From positions 1,852,501 to 1,916,500 of the forward strand of contig WAEK01000010.1 in assembly GCA_011634665.1 (NCBI GenBank): DNA of 64,000 nucleotides. The letters run 5' to 3'. Both the position numbers and the translations under genes were made by a program. The stretch is from Mortierella sp. BCC40632. Taxonomy: Eukaryota > Mortierellomycota > Mortierellomycetes > Mortierellales > Mortierellaceae. The notes below the pieces were generated by a model, which saw only the letters and a list, made by a program, of their open reading frames with translations, was not told where the DNA came from and searched no databases. Below, in pieces: positions 57,112 to 64,000 of this stretch; within the stretch, counting starts at the first letter, position 1, and each line of letters starts with the position of its first letter.

Positions 57112-60100
57112 ATGACGACTGTGAGGCCACATCGGATCCTCTGGTCGCCACATCCGAACCACAATCAGTTTCTCATCGGCTCTACAGAACTACGGCTCTT
57201 TCAATGGACTCCAGAAGTAAGCCATTTGTGTGCACACACCCCGACACGAATGGGCCGACTATTTCATCGACGCGACTTTTTTTGTTGCCTCCATCGCAGG
57301 AGAAGAAGGAACGCCAACCAACCCCAAGCGTTTTATTGCTGCTATGACTATTGTATAGGATGCGGACGGGAAGCCACACGCAACGCCTATTGCTGTCAAC
57401 ACAGATGTGTCCCTAATGAAGGTAGCGTTTATTCTATATGCTCTTTTTACCATATCAGGCTGGCTACTCCGCTATTGACGCCTTTTCCTGGGATGGATCT
57501 CTCTATAGTGCTTCACATGGTCGCCGGACCCGAATTACATGGATCTCACAGCTGTAGGGTTAACCACAGGACGCACGATGCTTATCCGGATGCACCGATC
57601 AGAACCATGGATATTTGAAGACAAAGGAAACGAGTTTCGACCGGACGCACCTCGACAAGTCTCGATCGCACAAAACCAGCGCGTATACCCTTCCTTTAGT
57701 GCTCGTCACTCTAGAGCATGTAACGTCGTAGCTTTCTCGAAGGGTGCGCCTAATCTGTTGGCGGTTGGTCTGGACAAAGTCCGGAACGACTATTGTTTAA
57801 TGGTTTGGGATATCGAACAGTCTCTTAAGATGTCGACGGGAAGAGAATCCGGTTATGCGCCTACAGGAAGCATTGTCTCGACAGATCGAGCGGCCTCTGG
57901 AAGTCTACAGACATCCCGCTTTGGAAGAGCCAATGACACCGCGGATAGCTACTTTGGTAAGGCCTGAGGGAGGAGCTAGTTACTGCGCTTCGAGGAAGCA
58001 GCTAAGAAATGCAGAGATAAATGACGAAGAGGACTCACCGATGCTATTTTTGGGTCTGACAACAACTAGATACTAGATTGTCAATGAATCCTCTTGCACT
58101 CGCAGAAAACACTAGCACAGCACGAGCTCTCAACCCTTCGAGGTAAGCTGTGAGACTGACTTGGCGTCTGCAATTAACTACTGTATGCCCTTGAACATGC
58201 ACCTAACTAGAGACCATCCTTTCCTGTTTTCTTTAATAGTACTGACCAAGCAGATGTTAGGCCTTTGTGTCAATATGGCTCTAGTGAGGTTATTTCATCA
58301 TGCGCTTGGTTCGCCAACAACCCTAAAGTTCTTGTTGCAGGAATGGGCATGAAGTACATTCGAATTTATGATACCAGAGGTATTCCCCACATGTTCTGGT
58401 GCATGAAAGTAGATCCGAGTGTGGCCCAAGCTTTGCTAACTAGGACTGAATATAAAAAATATATTTCTATGTTTTATCGTACAATAGAGGATCCAAACTC
58501 GCCCTCATCACTGGTCATTTCTACCAAGGCTGTCCACGGACTCTGCATGGATCCCTTCCACGACAATCGCATGGCCTCGTGTTCCGATGATGGCATCGTC
58601 AAGATCTGGGATATTCGCAACTCTGCACAACCAATATCAACTCGTGCCAACAATTCACTTACTTTTTATATTTTTTGCTCTTTTGCTTTGCTTCTTATTC
58701 TCTATGGGAATACCTAACTGACGCTGTGTACAAAAGTCTTTTTTTTTTTTTTTTTGGAAATGGCTTCAGAGACAATCTGGGATGCCCCTCGCATTAATGT
58801 CACCTTAACTCCATATCTTGCACTTTGTTGTTGTCATTTTTTTTTTTTTTTTCCTCCTAGCACATTCTTTCATTTTATACAGGACCCAAGCCTGCAACGC
58901 AAGCGTCGTCGACACTTGTTCGAATTGCATACTCTCCAAAGCGCGCTGGATCTCTCGCCTCCTTGACCAAGGATGCATCTTGCATCAAAGTGTGGGATAT
59001 TCAGGAAGGCACAGTCAGAGTGCCACGTTCTGTGTCTAGGATGGACAGTAACCATACTATCGAAGCAAGTCTTCAACAGGGATCTGGAAATTCTGGAGGG
59101 CTCCTTTCGCGCAGTAACGATAAAGAGGGCCTGCACACTGTTAGAGAATCCGAATCGGATGAAATCGAAGTTGGGGTTCCGATTCTTTGGAAGTCTCGGC
59201 GAAGTAAGCAGGACCACTATCATTTGAGCACATCATCGCATCATGTTCTTTTTAATTTCTCGTTGCTGACTTTAGCAACTTTATTGTACCTCACTCTAGC
59301 TAAACCATCTTCAAAGCCGCTGCAGTCCTTTGCATGGATCCCGACCCTTGCTTCAAATTCAACATCTTGCCTGATCTCTATTAATAAGGAATCTCTTATC
59401 GAAACAACCATCTTGAGAGAAACGTCTCAGATCGCATGGGAGCCAAAAGGAGCGCTCGTTATTTCGGATGGAAATTCGATCTCATGTTACCCAAGCCAAC
59501 GCACCATGGCAGCCACAGTTCCAGAGCCAGTGTCTCAACATGCGCTCGCAGAGATAAGGAAACGGGGCTCCAAGGTCATGAACCTTCAGCTCCCAGCTAG
59601 CCGCAAGCCAAACAATGAGCTGACTTCCATCTCCCCTATGGATCCCGTCACTACTGATGCTCCACCCACAATAAGCGTTGTTCTCCCTAGCGGCTTGAGT
59701 GGCCCGATACCGACCGAGTCATCCAAACCTGCGACGGGAATGATGAGCAACCTAATCGACTCTACGCGTCAAATGTCAATTGCAGCCTCATCTCATGACG
59801 ATAGGGCTAATGTTACAGGGGCCCAAGTGGATCAGGGTTTGGAGCAGGATATCTCGGTTTTGATGCGTGAGGGTGCTATCAGGGGCTACTCGATGGATAC
59901 GACCACCAATGTAAACCTTGTGCCACCGGGTCCCCTAAAGGACTTTTGGGCCTGGATGGTACGAGCAGAGAAAATTGCCCAGAAGGACGGCGCTCGTATC
60001 GGAAAGTTTGATTTTAGCTACCAGGGTGTACTGCCTGTCTTATTGGGCAATGCAGGTTGGTTACTGACTTTTTTTTTTTTTTTTTTCTTGATTTTGCCAC

Positions 60101-62038
60101 GATAACAGAACCCATGCTTCGTTCTTTACTGACCATCTTTATCTACCGTTGATTTGAATTTCTTTTCTCTGGATTTATTTAGTCTCTAGGAGATCAACGC
60201 CCTCGAGTACGCCACGCACCATGTCCCCATTACCACGCTCATCCTCAGATCTGTCGAATCAGCTGTCTAAACAAGTGGACGAAATCCCAATCGTACCCAC
60301 TCTCAAGCTCGCCCAGAGAAAGCTTGGACTGAAACTCTGTGGATCTGAGCTCCATCGGACGGAGCTTAAGAGGACTGTAGATAGGTATGATGTGCTTATC
60401 CCTTTCTAAACTAATGCTAATGGGTGGGCTGTGCGGAGTAAATTCAATTGGCCATAACTAATCTTGTTTTCAAATGGCTTCTCTCCCCCTAGACTTGAGA
60501 GCGAAGGAAGCTTTGAAGCCGCTGCCGGCTGGGCTTTTTTCCATGGCGACCTGGATCTGGCCATTGAGGTTCTAAGCAGAGGAGGTATAGTGACTGTAGT
60601 CACCATCACAACGTTCGTCAACTTTATTGTTCTTAATGTGGTTGATTGTACTCACCACCACCCCTTTTGTCATTTTATCTATGCTTGCGTGTTAGACGAT
60701 AAACTCAAGCTAATGTCAATTGTTGTCGCTGGATTCAGCCGGAACCAGACTGCAGCATCAGGAGCAGCGCTTGGAGGCATGTCAAGTGCGAACGAAAAGG
60801 CTTCTTCAACAGCATGGAAAGCCCAGTGCCGGAGTCATAGCCAGGGTCAATCCAATCCGTACATCCGTGCCATCTTTAGTTATATTGCCTCGGGTGATTG
60901 GAGAGATGTTTTGGAGGAGCAAAATTTGTCCTTGGCAGACCGGGTGGGCGTTGCTCTTAGGTTCTTGAGTGACGATGAGGTAGGCCACTTCCACCGTATG
61001 CTCTTTGTACACACATTCGTTCAGAAAGAGAACTGACTAGGCTACAACATCTTCTTTATTAATATTTTTATAGCTAATGGCCTATATTCATGCTACGGCA
61101 GAAGGACTCATCAATGCAGGAGAGATTGATGGAATGATATTGACTGGACTTACCGAGATGGGGCTAGATTTGTTGACCAACTATGTAAACAGGACAGGTG
61201 ATATCCAGACAGCGTCCCTAGCATCGTCAGTGGCCGTACCAAGGTACTTCAAGGACCCTCGTGTGGAAGAATGGGTGGACTGCTACCGCGACTTGCTGGA
61301 TCGTTGGCAGCTCTACTATACGCGTGCCCGATTCGATATTGCGCGAGGCCGGTGCCTTCAACAGAGCAACTCCAGTGGCGTCTCATCAGCAGATATGACT
61401 CCTACACAGATTTACGTCCGCTGCAACTTCTGCAATCAGAGCATAGCTCGTAATCTGCTGATCCCTGGGGTCCGAGGCCGTGATGGACGTCGTGTGATGG
61501 TCACCGGCGGAGGTCCTGGAGCAGGCGGCGTTCATGGTATTGGTATCCATGGCCATGACAAGTCCGGCTCCATGGGAGGTGCAATGGGCCAAGGAGGTGG
61601 TGGTGGACCTGGAGGCGTCCCAGGAGCCGGTGGTGGAGCCGCAAGCGCCAATAAGGCGGTTGTGTGCCCAAGCTGCCATAAACCTCTTCCACGTTGCGCA
61701 ATATGTCTTCTCCATCTCGGGGTTCCTGCAGAGGGCCATGCTGCACTCGGAATGTGGTCAAGCATTGGTAATAAGGCCAATGGTGATAGTAAGTCTCCCG
61801 ATTTTATTGCAAGATGAAAGTAGCTCATTGAGAATGAGAGTGAAAATGCTAAACTGAAGATATTTTTTTTTCACCCTATCCTTGTATAGGACTCAATAGC
61901 TTCGATTTGTGGTTTACATGGTGCCAGACGTGCCGGCATGGCGGCCATGCAATGCATATGGCCGAGTGGTTTGATCGACATACTCAATGTCCTGTCAGTG
62001 ACTGCAACTGTCTATGCTCTACGCACGACGCACTCTGA
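57112..62038 (+). CDS. SEA4: MIOS / Sea4 homologue, WD40-RING subunit of the SEA (GATOR2) complex
   Basis: Vacuolar/lysosomal regulator of TORC1 in amino-acid sensing. Thirteen exons: 57112..57216, 57359..57421, 57509..57957, 58106..58142, 58240..58379, 58488..58643, 58883..59203, 59300..60055, 60183..60384, 60493..60584, 60696..60979, 61074..61788, 61891..62038; 1155 residues. The start [20 protein letters not shown] and joined blocks [54 protein letters not shown] match the MIOS propeller. The C-terminal half has the helical solenoid ([40 protein letters not shown]). A zinc ribbon/RING follows: [56 protein letters not shown] Gly-rich insert splits the zinc region. Exon 6/7 uses a weak GTGCCA donor. 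Confidence 0.92.
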
Positions 62039-62198
62039 TATCAGTTTGAATAGTTTAATCACAAGGAATAAAAAGCAAAAAGAAGAAAAAAGACTCTGTC
62101 TCCTTTCTTTCCTCATTTGTTCTTGCCACCAACCTGTTTGCAGTAGGCTTTTCACCCCTTTATTCTCTCTGTAACCGCCCTCCTAGCACTCCATAGTT
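62039..62198 (+). other. 160-bp tandem spacer between MIOS stop and helicase start
   Basis: Very short gap between two genes on the same strand. It must hold the MIOS 3' end and the helicase promoter, unless the helicase has an upstream exon inside MIOS or the two are co-transcribed. Confidence 0.6.
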
Positions 62199-64000
62199 AT
62201 GTCAGGAACCGGTAGGCCGGAGTTTGACCCATCTATCAGATTTACATGGGCCTCGGACCGACCAACCTACGAATGGAGAGCAGAATATGGCCAGAACGCT
62301 GCGCCAGCGAACCCAGAGTTGGAAGAAGAGCTCTTTGGAGAAGAGAAGAGAACCAACGCTGGAATCAACTTTAGTAAATATGACTCGATCGACGTCAGTC
62401 TGAAAGGGGGTCCGAACAACTTTTCTCCTATTCAAAAGGTTAGCCTCAGCCCATTTCCTTCATGTGCAACTAGGCGCTCTTTCTTTCTCTTTTCTTCTTT
62501 TTTTTTTCTTTAGCTAATCGACACGTCTATTTTTTTTTTTAGTTTAACGAGTCGCCACTTCATCCAATTGTCCTTGAAAACATCGAGCGCATGCGCTATG
62601 GCGAGCCAACGCCTATTCAAGTAAGTCTTGAAAATAAGCAGCTTGAATTAGATGTCTCCAAAAGCTACATCTTGATCACTTTTCATTAAATAAAACCTCC
62701 ATTTATAGAAAAATGCAATCCCATTGCTGTTAGAAGACCACGACATGCTTGCCTGTGCTCAAACTGGGTCTGGAAAGACTGCGGCCTTCATGATTCCCAT
62801 GTTGTCCAAACTCCTCTCCGAGCTTGATCGTTCCCCCCTTCAGAAGAAGCCTCGCCAGTACAAGGCTACCCCACTGGCCCTGATCATCTTGCCAACCCGC
62901 GAGCTCAGCACACAGCTATTTGATGAAGCACGCAGGGTAATTTTTTTTTTTTTTTTTTTTTTTTTGTCATTTTTAAGAAGGCACTGAGGTACCAGAGTCT
63001 CTGACCCTATTTTTCTTTAAAAGTTTGCTTACAAGAGTCCGATGCGTCCCGTTGTGATTTACGGCGGGACCCCAATCCCAAGTCAAAGAGAGCAACTTGT
63101 CAAAGGGTGTGATATCTTGATTGCCACACCCGGACGATTGATCGATATGATCAGACGCTCAACTGTTTCGCTGTCCAAGGTCAAGTTCCTTGTTCTCGAC
63201 GAGGCTGACAGAATGCTCGATATGGGATTCGAGCCTACTGTCCGGGAGATCCTATGCTCGACAGACTTACAGAGGGGCAAGAACCTGCAAACAGCCATGT
63301 TCAGTGCTACATTTCCTCGAGCTATTCAACTCCTTGCTCGCGACTTTTTAAAGGACGAATATTGTCGTCTTCGCATTGGCAGGTAAAAGGCTGTTGTCTA
63401 CTTCAAGCCAAATTTGAGGAAGAACGGGTCGCATTGATCGCGTACTGAAGACTTTTTTTTCTATCTTTTAGAATTGGAGGGACAACGAGTGATATCCATC
63501 AAAAAGTTCTCTTTGTGGAAGATTACGAAAAAGAAGAGGTCTTATTGAAGCTCCTTATGACCCAACCCCCGTCAAGAACCATGATCTTTGTCGATACAAA
63601 AAGAAAGGCAGACTACCTGGACGACCTTCTTTTCAGCAAACAGTTCCCATGCGTTTCTCTTCATGGTGATCGAAACCAACGTGAGCGCGAACTGGCCCTC
63701 AATGCTTTTAAGCTGGGAAGAAGTCCTATCCTGATTACTACCTCGGTCGCATCGCGTGGGCTCGATATCAAGAATGTCCTCCATGTTGTCAACTATGACC
63801 TTCCACAGGACATTGATGAATATGTCCATCGGATTGGAAGGACAGCCAGGGTTGGGAACCAGGGGTTGGCGACGTCGTTCTACAATCGACAGAACTGGTC
63901 TATTGCGCCTCACCTCACCAAGCTTCTTGTTGAATGCGAGCAAGAGATTCCAGACTTTCTCAAAGAGTTTGTGAAAAAAGCAGAGCAAGTTTCTAACTTT
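62199..64000 (+). CDS. DEAD-box RNA helicase, Ded1/DDX3-like, 3' end beyond window
   Basis: ATP-dependent RNA helicase acting in translation initiation and RNP remodelling. Exons so far: 62199..62438, 62543..62620, 62709..62936, 63024..63382, 63472..beyond 64000; 478 residues in the window. Motifs in order: [12 protein letters not shown] lead-in, Q motif ([26 protein letters not shown]), I (AQTGSGKT), Ia (PTRELS), Ib (TPGRL), II (DEAD), III (SAT), IV (MIFVDT), V (SVASRGLD), VI ([10 protein letters not shown]). The N-terminal extension is only about 50 residues before the GINF block and lacks the RG/Ser-rich part usual in Ded1, so it may be a divergent paralogue or lack an upstream exon. Still in frame at base 64000. 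Confidence 0.93.

Noticed and set aside
57296..57420. Cys-rich plus-strand frame ([11 protein letters not shown]) as a small Cys protein
   Set aside because: It overlaps MIOS exon 2 in another frame; the MIOS frame is supported by family conservation.

Overview
This window looks like nuclear DNA from a filamentous early-diverging fungus. Genes are split by short GT-AG introns, proteins are rich in Ser/Thr/Pro/Gln/His low complexity, and gene-free DNA is full of CT/GA, CA and GATA microsatellites and long poly-A/T runs. The gene set (GPI-anchored chitin deacetylase, copper-fist factor, alkaline ceramidase, a relic resembling Crinkler proteins) fits Mucoromycota and most likely the Mortierella group. 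That placement is an inference from composition and gene content. No virus, CRISPR array, rRNA or convincing tRNA was seen.

Layout. 1-3.4 kb: a forkhead transcription factor on the minus strand, running off the left edge. 3.4-8.9 kb: gene-poor, microsatellite-rich DNA. 8.9-12.0 kb: mitochondrial PDK/BCKDK-type kinase (minus). 13.4-18.3 kb: Rab-GAP with a TBC domain and coiled coils (minus), with a 1.6 kb first intron. 20.8-22.4 kb: an unrecognised Gly/Ser/His-rich protein with a C-terminal coil (plus). 22.9-24.6 kb: alkaline ceramidase (minus). 27.0-28.9 kb: PP4 catalytic subunit (plus). 30.2-31.7 kb: malate dehydrogenase ending in AKL, probably peroxisomal (plus). 32.9-37.3 kb: a large LysM-domain protein without a signal peptide (plus). 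37.3-43.8 kb: gene-poor. 43.8-47.0 kb: copper-fist transcription factor (plus). 49.7 kb: small secreted Ala/Thr/Ser-rich GPI-type wall protein with a TATA box. 53.6-55.4 kb: chitin deacetylase. 55.75-56.7 kb: decayed Crinkler-like gene. 57.1-62.0 kb: MIOS/Sea4 of the SEA/GATOR2 complex. 62.2 kb to the right edge: Ded1/DDX3-like DEAD-box helicase.

Exon models were built by hand from splice consensus, phase and family conservation. Total coding length divides by three for every complete multi-exon gene except the kinase at 8.9-12.0 kb, where one junction stays unresolved. Functional links are modest. The secreted protein and chitin deacetylase both act at the cell wall. Ceramidase and the peroxisomal-type MDH belong to lipid and glyoxylate metabolism. 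PP4 and MIOS belong to signalling and nutrient sensing. There is no sign of a dedicated cluster. The points most worth a second look are the hidden reading-frame switch in the forkhead gene, the Crinkler-like relic, the AKL terminus of the MDH, and the in-frame stop-free intron inside the LysM domain.
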